Of a DNA stretch of 54,552 nucleotides, positions 7,926 through 17,273 are shown in pieces; position 1 is the first letter of the stretch, and each line of letters begins with the position of its first letter. Below the pieces are notes generated by a model that saw only the letters and a program-made list of their open reading frames with translations, did no database searches and was not told the DNA's origin. Source of the stretch: Aquamicrobium zhengzhouense (GTDB lineage Bacteria; Pseudomonadota; Alphaproteobacteria; Rhizobiales; Rhizobiaceae); contig NZ_JADGMQ010000022.1 of the NCBI RefSeq assembly GCF_016124105.1, positions 1 to 54,552 of the forward strand, given 5' to 3'. The position numbers and the translations under genes were made by a program.

Positions 7926-8750
7926 TCAGAGATAATCCAGCGGTGCGGCGTCTTCGCGGTCTAGCTCGTGATGTTCGTGCTCGCCGCGTTCGGACGTCGA
8001 TGCCGCGCGCGGCATGGCGCGCAGACGTTCGAGGATTTGCTCGGACGTTGCGTGCAGATCTTCGGCAAGCTTGGCCTTGGCGTCTTCGCCAACCGCCGAG
8101 CGGAAGAATGTGATGCCGATTGTCGCCGCTACCCGCCCGGTACGGCACAGCACCGGTACTGCGATCGAGTTGGTGCGTGGCTCCGTTGCCGGGTCACGCT
8201 CGGCCCAGCCCTGACGGCGATAGATATCGATATAGGGTTCGATGAAATCGCGGCCTGCCTTGTCGAGACGGCCGAACATTCGCTCGCGCTCTTCATCCGG
8301 GCAAAAGGCAAGGTAGGCACGCCCATGCGCGCGGTGCAAAATGCTCAGCCGCCGGCTCATCGTTGAATGCGTATGGGACAGCGGGCTGCTCGACATGGTC
8401 GAATAGCGCACGACCATGTGGTCGAAATCCACCACAGCCATCGCCGCCGGCCACAGCGCCCGCTCGGTAAACGCATCGAGCGGCACGGCAGACGCCTCGA
8501 CCAGCCGTGACACGCTGTTATAGCCATCGCTCAGCGCCAGAACGCGCGAGGACAAGCAATAGCCGGCATTGCGCTCCAGTCGCGTCACATAACCGCGGCT
8601 TTCCAGAACTTTCAGCATGCGCACGATGGTCGGCTTTGCATAGCCGGTGCGCGCGTGAATATCACGCAGCCGCATCGGCCCGAGGTGGTTCATCGCCTCA
8701 AGGATGGCCAAGCCCTTTTCAAGTGAGGTTTCCGCGGACATCGACACCAT
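7926..8750 (-). CDS. IclR-family transcriptional regulator of the tct/FAH cluster
   Basis: About 274 residues. An N-terminal winged helix-turn-helix (MRLRDIHARTGYAKPTIVRM, then VLESRGYVTR) is followed by the IclR effector-binding domain (HRAHGRAYLAFCPDEERERM and AVPVLCRTGRVAATIGITF). The minus-strand frame stays open far upstream through the divergent gene, so the start must be chosen. ATG at 8750 (or 8741) keeps the family N terminus and leaves the operator-like repeats at 8765-8796 outside the gene. The C-terminal tail (RGEHEHHELDRED) is acidic and histidine-rich. It lies between the tct operon and the divergent catabolic operon and probably represses both until its ligand appears. Confidence 0.88.
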   Translation of the reverse strand: MVSMSAETSLEKGLAILEAMNHLGPMRLRDIHARTGYAKPTIVRMLKVLESRGYVTRLERNAGYCLSSRVLALSDGYNSVSRLVEASAVPLDAFTERALWPAAMAVVDFDHMVVRYSTMSSSPLSHTHSTMSRRLSILHRAHGRAYLAFCPDEERERMFGRLDKAGRDFIEPYIDIYRRQGWAERDPATEPRTNSIAVPVLCRTGRVAATIGITFFRSAVGEDAKAKLAEDLHATSEQILERLRAMPRAASTSERGEHEHHELDREDAAPLDYL

Positions 8751-8764
8751 CAGAAAATCGGCAT

Positions 8765-8796
8765 GTTCCAGTTTGCGGAACGTTTGCGCGTTCCGC
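8765..8796. promoter_or_regulatory. Overlapping inverted repeats in the IclR/FAH divergent region
   Basis: Two overlapping repeats share one arm. GTTCC-N7-GGAAC covers 8765-8781. A perfect 8-bp repeat GCGGAACG-N6-CGTTCCGC covers 8775-8796. The first matches the element at 3977-3991 upstream of tctC. Position between divergent genes fits autoregulation plus control of the 8865 operon. Confidence 0.55.
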
Positions 8797-8864
8797 TCCA
8801 ACCTGGCCCCCATGCAGGCTAAGCAGATACGGCATATTGCGTTCAAGACAATGAGAGCATAACC

Positions 8865-9854
8865 ATGAAGCTGGGTACCATCAATCACAACGGTCGCCGC
8901 GAACTCATCGCTGCTTATGGCGACGACAAGGCCGTATTGCTGCGCCCGCTGCTGGCCGATGCCGGCCTGCCCGACGCTGGCCTGTCGCTGAACGATTTCA
9001 TCGACGCAGGCGCAGCCGCCATGGACGCTGCCCGCGCGATCCTTGCACGTACTGATCTTCCGCAAGCCGCTGTTCTTGCGGTCGAGGGCCTCGACTGGTT
9101 GCCGCCGCAGCCGCGCCCGAGCAAGATCCTTGGCGTTGCCTTCAACAACATGGGCATCCGCAACGCGGCTTTCCACGATCCGGGCGTGCCGAACTTCTTC
9201 CTCAAGGCTCCGTCGTCGCTGACGGGCCACGGCAAGCCGATCGTGATCCGCAAGGATTACGGCGAGACGATCCCCGAGCTCGAACTTGCTGGCGTCATTG
9301 GCAAGCGCCTCAAGGAGGCGACCGTCGAGGAAGCCCGCGAAGCGATCTTCGGCTTTGGCATCATCAACGACATCACCTCGCACGGCCTGAAGTTTCAGCT
9401 CGACTCGATCTCGACCGCGCGCTCGGCTGATCTGCTGCGTCCGTTCCACCTCGCATGGCGTCGCCAGCACGGCGAGGAAGACCGCGACGTGCATTATGTC
9501 TACCACGCCCGCTCCAAGGCTTCTGACACGTTCGGTCCGATGGCCCCGTGGCTGACGACCGCTGACGAGGTGGAAAACCCGAACAACCTTGCCGTCACCG
9601 GCTGGTACAATGGCGAAGTTTTTGCGCAGGATTCGACGTCGAACTACCGCTTCAAGGTTGAGGAAGTCGTTGCCGAGGCATCGCGCTACTTCACGCTGGA
9701 GCCGGGAGACATGTTCTGCTTCGGCACCTCGGCCCGCGGCAACGAAAAGTTCCCGCACGGACACCGCAGCGTCAACCTGCACGAGATGCAGGGTGAAGTC
9801 GCGATCGAGATTGCCGGCCTTGGCCGTCTCTCCAACCCCGTCATTCTGGAATAA
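8865..9854 (+). CDS. Fumarylacetoacetate hydrolase (FAH) fold enzyme, AraD1-like
   Basis: A 329-residue protein of the FAH superfamily, closest by eye to AraD1-type proteins. The FAH metal site is visible: IPELELAGVIGKRL supplies the acidic ligands and GFGIINDITSHGLKF holds the conserved Asp. A C-terminal LEPGDMFCFGTSA block is also typical. The superfamily includes beta-diketone hydrolases, 2-oxo-acid hydratases and decarboxylases, and sugar-acid dehydratases that act on 3-deoxy-2-oxo acids. First gene of a tight three-gene operon, divergent from the IclR gene. Together with the RraA aldolase this suggests stepwise breakdown of an oxo- or sugar acid; the exact reaction is not readable from sequence. 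Confidence 0.85.
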   Translation: MKLGTINHNGRRELIAAYGDDKAVLLRPLLADAGLPDAGLSLNDFIDAGAAAMDAARAILARTDLPQAAVLAVEGLDWLPPQPRPSKILGVAFNNMGIRNAAFHDPGVPNFFLKAPSSLTGHGKPIVIRKDYGETIPELELAGVIGKRLKEATVEEAREAIFGFGIINDITSHGLKFQLDSISTARSADLLRPFHLAWRRQHGEEDRDVHYVYHARSKASDTFGPMAPWLTTADEVENPNNLAVTGWYNGEVFAQDSTSNYRFKVEEVVAEASRYFTLEPGDMFCFGTSARGNEKFPHGHRSVNLHEMQGEVAIEIAGLGRLSNPVILE

Positions 9855-9857
9855 TCC

Positions 9858-10487
9858 ATGCTGATCGATCTTCGCGATGCACCGCTGTCCGACCGCGGCT
9901 TAATGAATGCGATTGTCGCGCCGCGCCCTATCGCGTGGATCGGCAGCCAGGACGCTGATGGACGAGGCAACCTTGCCCCGTTCTCCCACTTCAACGTCGC
10001 TTCAGGCGCGCCAGCGATCATCTCGGTGTCGATGAACACGCCAGATGACCGCCCACGCAAGGATACGCTGGCGAACATTCTCGAAACCGGCGTCTTTTCA
10101 GTCAATCTGGTCAGCGAAGCCTTGCTGCCCATGATGGTGGCCACATCCGCGCCGCTCCCAAAGGGCATGGATGAAGCCGCGGAACTCGGCGTTGCAACGG
10201 AACCTTGCGACTTCATCGCCGCCCCGCGAGTGGTCCAGGCTCCTGCAACGCTCGAGTGCCGCCTTTATCGCACTATCGAGATCGACCCCGAGCGCGAAGG
10301 CGACACGCTGAGCACGCTGGTTCTCGGCCGTGTCGTCGGCATTCATCTCCTCGACGAGCATCTCGACGAGAAATCGCGCTTTGATCCCAAGCGCGCGGCG
10401 CTCGTCGCCCGCTCTGCCGGTATCCAGTACCTCACGGTCGGCGAGACCGTCGCCATCCCGGCCCCTTTCAAGCGCGCAGGAAGCTGA
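9858..10487 (+). CDS. Flavin reductase-like, FMN-binding split-barrel protein
   Basis: A 209-residue protein of the flavin-reductase-like / flavoredoxin fold. The opening VAPRPIAWIGSQDADGRGNLAPFSHFN is characteristic, with the conserved S/T-N-x-A/AP-FS flavin-binding region and later FSVNLVSEAL. Members bind FMN and pass electrons to partner oxygenases or act as flavin:NAD(P)H reductases. No partner monooxygenase is encoded nearby, so it may serve a redox step of its own or a distant oxygenase. It begins 3 bases after the FAH gene stop and ends 4 bases before the cupin-like gene. Confidence 0.85.
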   Translation: MLIDLRDAPLSDRGLMNAIVAPRPIAWIGSQDADGRGNLAPFSHFNVASGAPAIISVSMNTPDDRPRKDTLANILETGVFSVNLVSEALLPMMVATSAPLPKGMDEAAELGVATEPCDFIAAPRVVQAPATLECRLYRTIEIDPEREGDTLSTLVLGRVVGIHLLDEHLDEKSRFDPKRAALVARSAGIQYLTVGETVAIPAPFKRAGS

Positions 10488-10491
10488 TCCG

Positions 10492-11298
10492 ATGGAACCG
10501 ACCAAGTATTTTTACGACCTGTTCGACACAAAAGCCGCTTCTACGTCGCTTGACGGTGATGGCCTGACCGTTCGTCGCCTCGAGGCGGCGCAGCGCAGTC
10601 TCTCCCTGACCACGCCCGACACCGCCGAAGCGATCCTGATCCTGTCGCACGGCAAGGCGCAGGTGACAGGCCAGACCATTCAGGGCGAGCGCCAGCTTGC
10701 CATTGTCGCGCCCGCAACCGACATCGTGCTCGAACCCGAAACGCTTGCCTATCTCGTCGCGCCAAAGGCAAAGACGGCTCGCTTCACGAGGGCAAAGACA
10801 CTCCCCGCCATCTACGACATGGATAGGTTGCAACCGCCAGCGGACAATCCGCGCCTCAAGATGCTGCAGACCGATGCGATGAGCATCAACTGGGTGCATT
10901 ATCAGGGCCCGCGCGACCGCACGAAACTGTCGCCGCATTCCCATGCCGACTTCTCGCAAGGCAGCCTCGCGCTTGAAGGCAACTTCATCCATCACCTGCG
11001 CACGCCGTGGAGCAAGAACGCCAATGAATGGCGCGCGGATGTGCATGTCGATGCTGCAAGCCCGAGCCTTGCGACGATCCCACCAACGGTCGAACACACG
11101 ACTGAAGGCGTCGGCGATGGCCCGCACCTGCTCGTCGATCTGTTCCACCCTGCCCGCGCCGACTACATCGCCAAGGGCTGGATGCTGAACGCGAACGACT
11201 ATAAGAGCTGCGGCAAACAACGCCTGCCCGAGCGCATGGCGGGTCAATCGGCCTCACATCCCGTGGCCTTGCAAAATATGTTGCACGGTAGGGGATAG
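10492..11298 (+). CDS. Cupin-like hypothetical protein with an aberrant C terminus
   Basis: 268 residues from ATG 10492, 4 bases after the previous stop. The middle contains a cupin-like metal-binding pattern (LSPHSHADFSQGSLALEGNF and later VEHTTEGVGDGPHLLVDLFHP) suited to a small beta-barrel enzyme or sensor. I cannot name the reaction. The last 30 or so residues after NANDY are rich in basic and small residues and look unlike the rest. A natural end near NANDY followed by a joined foreign sequence would explain that, because downstream DNA to 11816 holds no gene. It completes the FAH operon. Confidence 0.6.
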   Translation: MEPTKYFYDLFDTKAASTSLDGDGLTVRRLEAAQRSLSLTTPDTAEAILILSHGKAQVTGQTIQGERQLAIVAPATDIVLEPETLAYLVAPKAKTARFTRAKTLPAIYDMDRLQPPADNPRLKMLQTDAMSINWVHYQGPRDRTKLSPHSHADFSQGSLALEGNFIHHLRTPWSKNANEWRADVHVDAASPSLATIPPTVEHTTEGVGDGPHLLVDLFHPARADYIAKGWMLNANDYKSCGKQRLPERMAGQSASHPVALQNMLHGRG

Positions 11299-11816
11299 AA
11301 CGGTTGCCTGATTAGGCGAGCGCTTTGGATGGGCTTTTAACCCTTTGCGGTCCCCTCCGGAGCAGCCCTACAACGGTCAGACGGCATCTCGATAGGCTTC
11401 AGGTAGGCTTGGACAAGGGGAATAATGGCAGCAGGGCATCGCGTCCGCACATGCGCGGCGGTGTGCGCGCTTGTGTGGAAGGGAACGCCGGCGAGGATTG
11501 CAGCACTCGCGTAGGATCAAGCGCGGGAGCCTTGTCTGAGGCTCTGGTCAGGTCTCGGAACGACGGGCATTCATCGCTGGACTGATGGCTGATGGGGCGG
11601 CCATAAGGTCGCAATGCTCGCCGCGGTTAAGGTTTGGGGATAAGGTTCACCGAACAGGGTATGCGTTTTCGCGCTGGCCCTTCCGGGGCCAGACGCCGGG
11701 CTTCTAGCTGATCGAAGTCATTATCGATAAGGCCAGGCGCGGCCGGGCCTTGCCAATGAAGGGCTTTCGCTGCCTGATCGACATGTTGCCCGCCTTAGGA
11801 CCCACCCGAATTTCAC
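11299..11816. other. Gene-free region, possible recombination scar
   Basis: About 518 bases between convergent operons. No open frame looks like protein. Composition changes along the stretch and GC-rich short palindromes (around 11680-11700) occur, but I find no transposase motif or paired terminal repeats. It could be the degraded remains of an insertion. Confidence 0.3.
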
Positions 11817-13685
11817 TCATGGACGGGTCCGTTTTATAGGTCCGACAGAGACAGCTGCGTCTTTCATCACCAGGTGGCCCGGGGAGACTTCTGCGTAGTC
11901 ACGTTGAGGTGGGACGAAATTGATCGGGCGAATGGGGCTCTTGATCTCGTCGTTGGACAGACCGTTTCGGATGTTGCGTCGTTCAGGATCCGAAATCGGC
12001 ACAGCCGAAATCAGCTTTTTCGTATAAGGATGCTGCGGATCGCTAAACACGCGGTCGCGGGGGCCAATCTCGACGATCTCACCGAGATACATCACGGCTA
12101 CGCGATGGCTCACCCTCTCCACCACTGCCATGTCGTGGCTGATGAATAGGTAGGACAGGCCAAGACGCTCCTGGAGTTCGAGCAACAGGTTAACCACCTG
12201 CGCCTTCACCGACACATCGAGTGCGGAGACGCTTTCGTCGGCGACGATCAGCTTGGGGTCGAGGATCAGTGCACGAGCGAGCGATATACGCTGGCGCTGA
12301 CCACCCGAAAACTCGTGCGGAAGACGGTTTAGCATGTCGGCACGCAGACCAACGCGCTCGAGAAGGTCGGCCGCCTTGTCGCGTGCCTGAGAACGCGTTC
12401 CCATGCGGTGGGCGAGGAAGGGTTCGGTAATGGCCTCGCCGATGGTCATGCGCGCATTGAGGCTGGCGACCGGGTCCTGGAATATCATCTGAACTTGCTT
12501 GCGCATCTGGCGTAGCCCGTTGCGGTTCAGCGCAGACATCTCGGTGCCTTCGACAATGATCTGACCGGATGATGGCTGGGTCAGGCGCATGATCGAGCGT
12601 CCGGTGGTTGATTTGCCGCAGCCGGACTCGCCTACGAGCGACAAGGTTTCACCGGGGCGCAAGTCGAAAGAGACGTTTTCGACGGCATGAACCCTGCCGG
12701 TCAGCCCGCCAAAAGTCCCACCCTTGATGTCGAAGCGGGTCACGAGGTTGCGCACTTCCAGAATAGGCTTGGCGGCCGGATCGACCGTCGGTACGGACGC
12801 GGGCACCGGTTCCGCCAAACCCGTTTTCTTGCTCACAACCGGAAAACGAAGAGGGTCTTGTAGACCGCGCATGCTGCCAAGACGCGGTACAGCAGCCAGC
12901 AGCGCCCGCGTATAGGGAGCTTGCGGTGAAGAAAAGATCTGCGATGTCGGCCCTTCTTCAACCGCGTTGCCGTGATACATCACGACAGTGCGGTCAGAGA
13001 TCTCGGCGACGACGCCCATGTCGTGTGTGATGAACATCACAGACATGTCGTCCTGATCCTGCAACTCCTTGATCAGCTCGAGGATTTGCGCCTGAATGGT
13101 GACGTCAAGCGCCGTAGTGGGCTCGTCGGCAATCAGCAGGCGCGGCTTGCAGGCCAAAGCGATCGCTATCATCACCCGCTGGCGCATGCCGCCAGAAAAT
13201 TGATGAGCATAATCATCGAGGCGCGACGCGGCAGATGGAATTCGCACACGGTCCAATAGCCTGACCGCTTCCTTGCGGGCCTGGGCGGCAGAAAAGCCCC
13301 GATGGCGGCGCAAGGTCTCCACCATGTGGAAACCAACGGTGTAGACCGGGTTCAGGCTGCTTTCCTGAAAAATCATCGCAATGCGATTGCCACGGATCTT
13401 GCGCATCTCGGCATCGGGCAGCGCCAAAAGGTCATTTCCTTCGAAAAGGATCTGGCCTTCGATGCGGCTTGTCGACCTTGGCAGGAGTTGCATGATCGAC
13501 ATGGCGGTCACGCTCTTTCCCGAGCCACTTTCACCGACCACCGCGACTGTCTCACTGCGGCCGATGTCGAACGAGATGTCTCGCAGCACCGGCGTCCAGA
13601 GCCCATCTTGCTGGAAGGATGTTGTCAGATTGCGGACAGCCAGAAGCGGCCCGGCTTCCGCGCGTAACGAAACGTGGCCAGTCAT
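11817..13685 (-). CDS. Fused dipeptide/oligopeptide ABC transporter ATPase (DppD-DppF type)
   Basis: A 622-residue protein with two complete ABC ATPase domains, as in GsiA-type fusions. Domain 1 has Walker [11 protein letters not shown] and signature FSGGMRQR; domain 2 has Walker [11 protein letters not shown] and signature FSGGQRQR. Both have Walker B ([12 protein letters not shown] and [12 protein letters not shown]) and the oligopeptide-type C-terminal extension before the linker near residue 300. It powers import through the DppB/DppC-like permeases. Its ATG overlaps the stop of the permease gene in TAATG, showing translational coupling. Last gene of the operon. Confidence 0.93.
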   Translation of the reverse strand: MTGHVSLRAEAGPLLAVRNLTTSFQQDGLWTPVLRDISFDIGRSETVAVVGESGSGKSVTAMSIMQLLPRSTSRIEGQILFEGNDLLALPDAEMRKIRGNRIAMIFQESSLNPVYTVGFHMVETLRRHRGFSAAQARKEAVRLLDRVRIPSAASRLDDYAHQFSGGMRQRVMIAIALACKPRLLIADEPTTALDVTIQAQILELIKELQDQDDMSVMFITHDMGVVAEISDRTVVMYHGNAVEEGPTSQIFSSPQAPYTRALLAAVPRLGSMRGLQDPLRFPVVSKKTGLAEPVPASVPTVDPAAKPILEVRNLVTRFDIKGGTFGGLTGRVHAVENVSFDLRPGETLSLVGESGCGKSTTGRSIMRLTQPSSGQIIVEGTEMSALNRNGLRQMRKQVQMIFQDPVASLNARMTIGEAITEPFLAHRMGTRSQARDKAADLLERVGLRADMLNRLPHEFSGGQRQRISLARALILDPKLIVADESVSALDVSVKAQVVNLLLELQERLGLSYLFISHDMAVVERVSHRVAVMYLGEIVEIGPRDRVFSDPQHPYTKKLISAVPISDPERRNIRNGLSNDEIKSPIRPINFVPPQRDYAEVSPGHLVMKDAAVSVGPIKRTRP

Positions 13686-14605
13686 TATGCCTGTCCTCGC
13701 GGGTTGAAGGTTTCACGCAGGTGGTCGCCCACCATGTTGATGGCCACGATGGTGATCAGAAGCGCAATGCCGGGGTAGAAACTCATCCAGTACTGGCCCG
13801 AAAGCATGTATTGGTAGCCATTGGAGATAAGCAGCCCAAGGCTCGGTTCGGTTACAGGTACGCCAAGGCCAAGGAACGAAAGGGTCGCTTCAAGGGCGAT
13901 GGCGCGCGCGATCTGTACGGTGCCGATAACGATCAGCGGGCTAAGGCTGTTTGGGAGCAGATGCCTGAGGAGAACCCGCCAGGTTGGCACACCAAGGCAA
14001 ACCGCAGCTTCGATATATTCGCGGCGCGTCTCGACAAGCGCAGAGCCTCTTGCCGTGCGCGCATAGGTCGCCCACTCCACGATCACCAGCGCAAGCACGA
14101 CGTTTGCCACGCCCTTGCCCAGGAAGGCCAGGATCATCAGCGCAACGAGGATGGAGGGGAAGGAGAGCTGCAGATCTACAATCCGCATGATCAGGCTCTC
14201 GGTGCGGCCCCCGGTATAGGCAGCGATTAGCCCGATTGTAGCTCCGATCAAGGCGGCCGTAATCGCCGACACGATCCCGACAAATAGCGAGATGCGCAGT
14301 CCGTACATGATTGCGGAGAGCATGTCGCGGCCCTGACCGTCCGTGCCGAGCATGTAGACCAAGTCGCGACCGAGTGCTTCGCTCCCTGGTGGCAGCAGCC
14401 CGTCCATGATGTCGAGTTGCAAAAGGTCGTAGGGGTTCTGCGGCGCGAGGAACGGGGCCGACAGCGCTACGAGTAAAATAATTGACAGGACGATGAGCGC
14501 TAACAGCGCTGCAGGAGCGCGGCGGAAGCTGCGCATCAGTGTCTTGAACGAGCCGGCCCTGACCGGCATTGCCACCGGTCCGGCTTGAAAATCCGTATCC
14601 GACAT
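13685..14605 (-). CDS. Peptide-type ABC transporter permease (DppC-like)
   Basis: 306 residues from the ATG at 14605, which overlaps the stop of the preceding permease in TAATG. An N-terminal cytoplasmic stretch and first membrane span (ALLALIVLSIILLVALSAPFLAP) precede a periplasmic segment with GTDGQGRDMLS, then the inner-membrane permease domain. The coupling helix motif EYIEAAVCLGVPTWRVLLRHLLPNS is the EAA loop that docks on the ATPase. A longer upstream frame is only the shadow of the neighbouring permease gene. It forms the channel with the DppB-like subunit. Confidence 0.92.
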   Translation of the reverse strand: MSDTDFQAGPVAMPVRAGSFKTLMRSFRRAPAALLALIVLSIILLVALSAPFLAPQNPYDLLQLDIMDGLLPPGSEALGRDLVYMLGTDGQGRDMLSAIMYGLRISLFVGIVSAITAALIGATIGLIAAYTGGRTESLIMRIVDLQLSFPSILVALMILAFLGKGVANVVLALVIVEWATYARTARGSALVETRREYIEAAVCLGVPTWRVLLRHLLPNSLSPLIVIGTVQIARAIALEATLSFLGLGVPVTEPSLGLLISNGYQYMLSGQYWMSFYPGIALLITIVAINMVGDHLRETFNPRGQA

Positions 14606-15585
14606 TATTTGGTCCCCCGCGCGCTCAACCGGACCCTCGGGTCGAGGAAGGCGTAAAGAATGTCGACGATCAGGTTGATGCAGACGAACATCAGGACGAT
14701 CAGCATCAGGTAGGCGACGATGATCGGGCGATCGAGAACGTTGATGCTGTCGATGATCAGCTTGCCCATGCCAGGCCATGCGAAAATGGTCTCGGTGACG
14801 ACGGAGAAGGCGATCAACGAGCCGAATTCCAGGCCAATGATGGTCACCACCGGGATCATGATGTTCTTGAGAACATGAACCCAGATGACGCGCTTCTCGG
14901 TCAGGCCTCTTGCACGGGCGTAGCGGATATAGTCCTGGGGCAGCACTTCCTGCACACCGGCTCGGGTGAGACGCATCACCAACGAAACCTTGAAAAGGGA
15001 CAGGTTGATTGCGGGCAACAGCAGATGGCTCAGGCCGTCGCGCGTCAGGAAGGACCACTGGACGCCGAGGAACTCGGCGGTGTCACCTCGCCCACTTGCC
15101 GGAACCCAGCCCAACTGCACCGAGAACACCATGATAAGCATCAGGCCGACCCAGAAAGTGGGCAACGAGAAGCCAAGGATCGATCCCGTCATGAGGAGCT
15201 TTGCCGGCCAGCGATCCGCGCGAAGGCCAGCGTAGAGGCCGAGCGGAATGCCGATCACAATGGCCATCAGCATCGCGGCTAGCGCCAGTTCGATCGTTGC
15301 GGGCAAGCGTTGCAGGATCACACCGAGTGCCGGCGCACCGTAGACATAGCTGGTGCCGAGATCACCGCGAAACAAATTGCGCAGGAAGTCGAGATATTGA
15401 GCCCATAGCGGCTTGTCGAGGCCCAGATATTCAATGGCCCGCAGCCGTTCTGCCTGGCTCGCGTCCGGCGGGATCAATATGTCTACCGGATTGCCAATGA
15501 CGTTGACGCCGATGAAGACAATGATCGACATGGCCGCGATAACCAGGCAGGCCTGGAAAAGTCGTTCGAACAACCATCGCAACAT
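14605..15585 (-). CDS. Peptide-type ABC transporter permease (DppB-like)
   Basis: 326 residues from ATG 15585 (LRWLFERLFQACLVI), the usual DppB opening; an in-frame ATG 48 bases earlier adds a non-family leader. Six membrane spans are visible, with the EAA loop at YIRYARARGLTEKRVIWVHVLKN and the typical FLRNLFRGDLGTSYVYG segment after the first periplasmic loop. It follows the binding-protein gene by about 100 bases that hold a strong hairpin. It pairs with the DppC-like subunit. Confidence 0.92.
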   Translation of the reverse strand: MLRWLFERLFQACLVIAAMSIIVFIGVNVIGNPVDILIPPDASQAERLRAIEYLGLDKPLWAQYLDFLRNLFRGDLGTSYVYGAPALGVILQRLPATIELALAAMLMAIVIGIPLGLYAGLRADRWPAKLLMTGSILGFSLPTFWVGLMLIMVFSVQLGWVPASGRGDTAEFLGVQWSFLTRDGLSHLLLPAINLSLFKVSLVMRLTRAGVQEVLPQDYIRYARARGLTEKRVIWVHVLKNIMIPVVTIIGLEFGSLIAFSVVTETIFAWPGMGKLIIDSINVLDRPIIVAYLMLIVLMFVCINLIVDILYAFLDPRVRLSARGTK

Positions 15586-15645
15586 TTGAATCTCTTTCTG
15601 TCCGGCGCGAGGCGAGCTTTTAAGCGCAGCCACACGCAGCGCGAG

Positions 15646-15672
15646 GCGCAGCCGCCGGTCCGGCGGCTGCGC
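15646..15672 (-). terminator. Hairpin between binding-protein and permease genes
   Basis: A perfect 12-bp GC-rich stem (GCGCAGCCGCCG / CGGCGGCTGCGC) with a 3-base loop lies just after the binding-protein stop on the minus strand. It has no T run. It probably stabilises the upstream mRNA or thins transcription into the permease genes. Confidence 0.65.
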
Positions 15673-15686
15673 TCAAGGCGTCGGTC

Positions 15687-17273
15687 TTAGTTGGAGCGGA
15701 TGTTCCGGATCATGGTGAAGCCGTCACCACGCGGCTCCTCCATGACTAGATCGGAGCGCAGGCCCCAGCTCGACGTCAGGAACATGATGTTCAGCATGGC
15801 GTGTTCCTCGACTGCCTTGGCCGCGATGCCCTGAAGCAGCTTTTCACGCTCATCCATATCGAAGGCAACACCTGCTTCCTTGATCATCTGGTCGATTTCA
15901 GGATTGGAGTGCTTCATCCGATTGTTCGAACCAGTGCCCGCCTTCGGGTCGTTCGTCTGGATCAGAGCGACGTAGAAGTTCATCGGGCTGCCGGTCGGGG
16001 TCGCGTAACCGGCCATCATTGCCGAGAACTCCGAACCGTTCTCATTGCCGGTGCCGCGACGGAAAAACACCGAAGCCGGCATCGCGTCTACGGTCGTGCG
16101 AACACCGACCGAAGTGAACATCGATGCAAGTGCCTGGCAGGTCTGCGCGTCGCCTGAGAAGCGATCATTGTAGCACGCCAGAGTCATGTTGAAGCCATCC
16201 GGGTACCCAGCTTCTGCCAGCAGTTCGCGGGCCTTGGCCGGATTATACTCCGGAGCCGAGATGGAGACGTTGTAACCGGAGAAGCCATCGGGCGAATACT
16301 GATTGGTCGGCACGGCGCCGCCCTGCATGATGCGCTGTGCGATGCCCTCGCGGTTGATCGACAGGTCAAGCGCCTGAACGACCTTCGGATCCTTGAACGG
16401 GTTGCTCTCAAGAGGCTTGCCCGCACTGTCTGTGACCTGAGGGGTCACGTCGCGCGCGCGGTCGAGTGCCAGATAGACCGTGAAGACGGACGGCGCTTCA
16501 ACCAGCTGAGCACGTTCACGAATCTGGCCCGAGAAGTTGCCTGGAATGTTGTCGATGACGTCAACGTCACCGGCGAGCAAGGCTGCGACGCGGGCGCTGT
16601 CATTGGGAATAAAGCGATAGGTCACCTTCTCCCACTCCGGAAGGTTCTCACCCCACCAATTGTCGTTTCGCTCGAGCCTTACGTCCTGTCCCGGCGTCCA
16701 GCTGACCCATTTGTAAGGGCCCGTACCAATTGCGGCCGACCCGCCGTTGAAATCATCGGCGGTCGCGTCCTTGGCCGCGATGTGGGAAACCATGCCGATC
16801 GATGTCAGGTTCTCGGGCAGGAAAGACGTCTCCACCTTGGTGGTAATGCGCACGGTCAGCGGATCCACCGCCTCGATGCTCTCAATATCCTTGAGATATG
16901 AGCGGTAGGTGCGTGCGCCTTCGATGGTCAGACCGCGCTCGATCGAGAACACCACGTCATCAGCGGTGAATGGCTGGCCATTGGCGAACTTGACGCCCTC
17001 GCGCAGGTGAATGAGCCAAACCTTGGGCTCGACTGCCTCCCAGGACGTCGCCAGCCATGGCTGCGGCTTCAGGTACTGGTCCTGATAGAGGAGCGGCTCG
17101 TAAACCTGCAGCTGAACGTTGCGGTTTGGAGAATAGAGCTGGTGCGGATCGGCGGCATCGACCGACGCCTTGATCGCAATCGTGAGATCTTGCGCCAGAA
17201 CAGGAGCCGAAAGGCAGAGCGCAAGGGCGGTGGCAAGGCAGGCGGGTTTAAGCATGGGTTTCGATATCCTCAT
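15687..17273 (-). CDS. Periplasmic peptide/opine-type ABC solute-binding protein (SBP_bac_5)
   Basis: 528 residues with a Sec signal peptide ending VLAQD. Family 5 extracellular binding-protein hallmarks follow: WLATSWEAVEPKVWLIHLREGVKFANG, FTADDVVFSIERG, and AALLAGDVDVIDNIP. The start at 17273 (MRISKPMLKP) overlaps the end of the peptidase gene by 26 bases; a second ATG at 17255 would overlap by only 8. It captures peptides, glutathione-like or other amide compounds for the permease genes downstream. The link with a peptidase-like and an amidohydrolase-like gene supports an amide- or peptide-bonded ligand. Confidence 0.92.
   Translation of the reverse strand: MRISKPMLKPACLATALALCLSAPVLAQDLTIAIKASVDAADPHQLYSPNRNVQLQVYEPLLYQDQYLKPQPWLATSWEAVEPKVWLIHLREGVKFANGQPFTADDVVFSIERGLTIEGARTYRSYLKDIESIEAVDPLTVRITTKVETSFLPENLTSIGMVSHIAAKDATADDFNGGSAAIGTGPYKWVSWTPGQDVRLERNDNWWGENLPEWEKVTYRFIPNDSARVAALLAGDVDVIDNIPGNFSGQIRERAQLVEAPSVFTVYLALDRARDVTPQVTDSAGKPLESNPFKDPKVVQALDLSINREGIAQRIMQGGAVPTNQYSPDGFSGYNVSISAPEYNPAKARELLAEAGYPDGFNMTLACYNDRFSGDAQTCQALASMFTSVGVRTTVDAMPASVFFRRGTGNENGSEFSAMMAGYATPTGSPMNFYVALIQTNDPKAGTGSNNRMKHSNPEIDQMIKEAGVAFDMDEREKLLQGIAAKAVEEHAMLNIMFLTSSWGLRSDLVMEEPRGDGFTMIRNIRSN

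Noticed and set aside
8751-9782. N-terminal extension of the IclR gene to make a protein of over 600 residues
   Set aside because: The extra part is the antisense of the FAH-fold gene, would cover the operator repeats, and is unlike any IclR protein.
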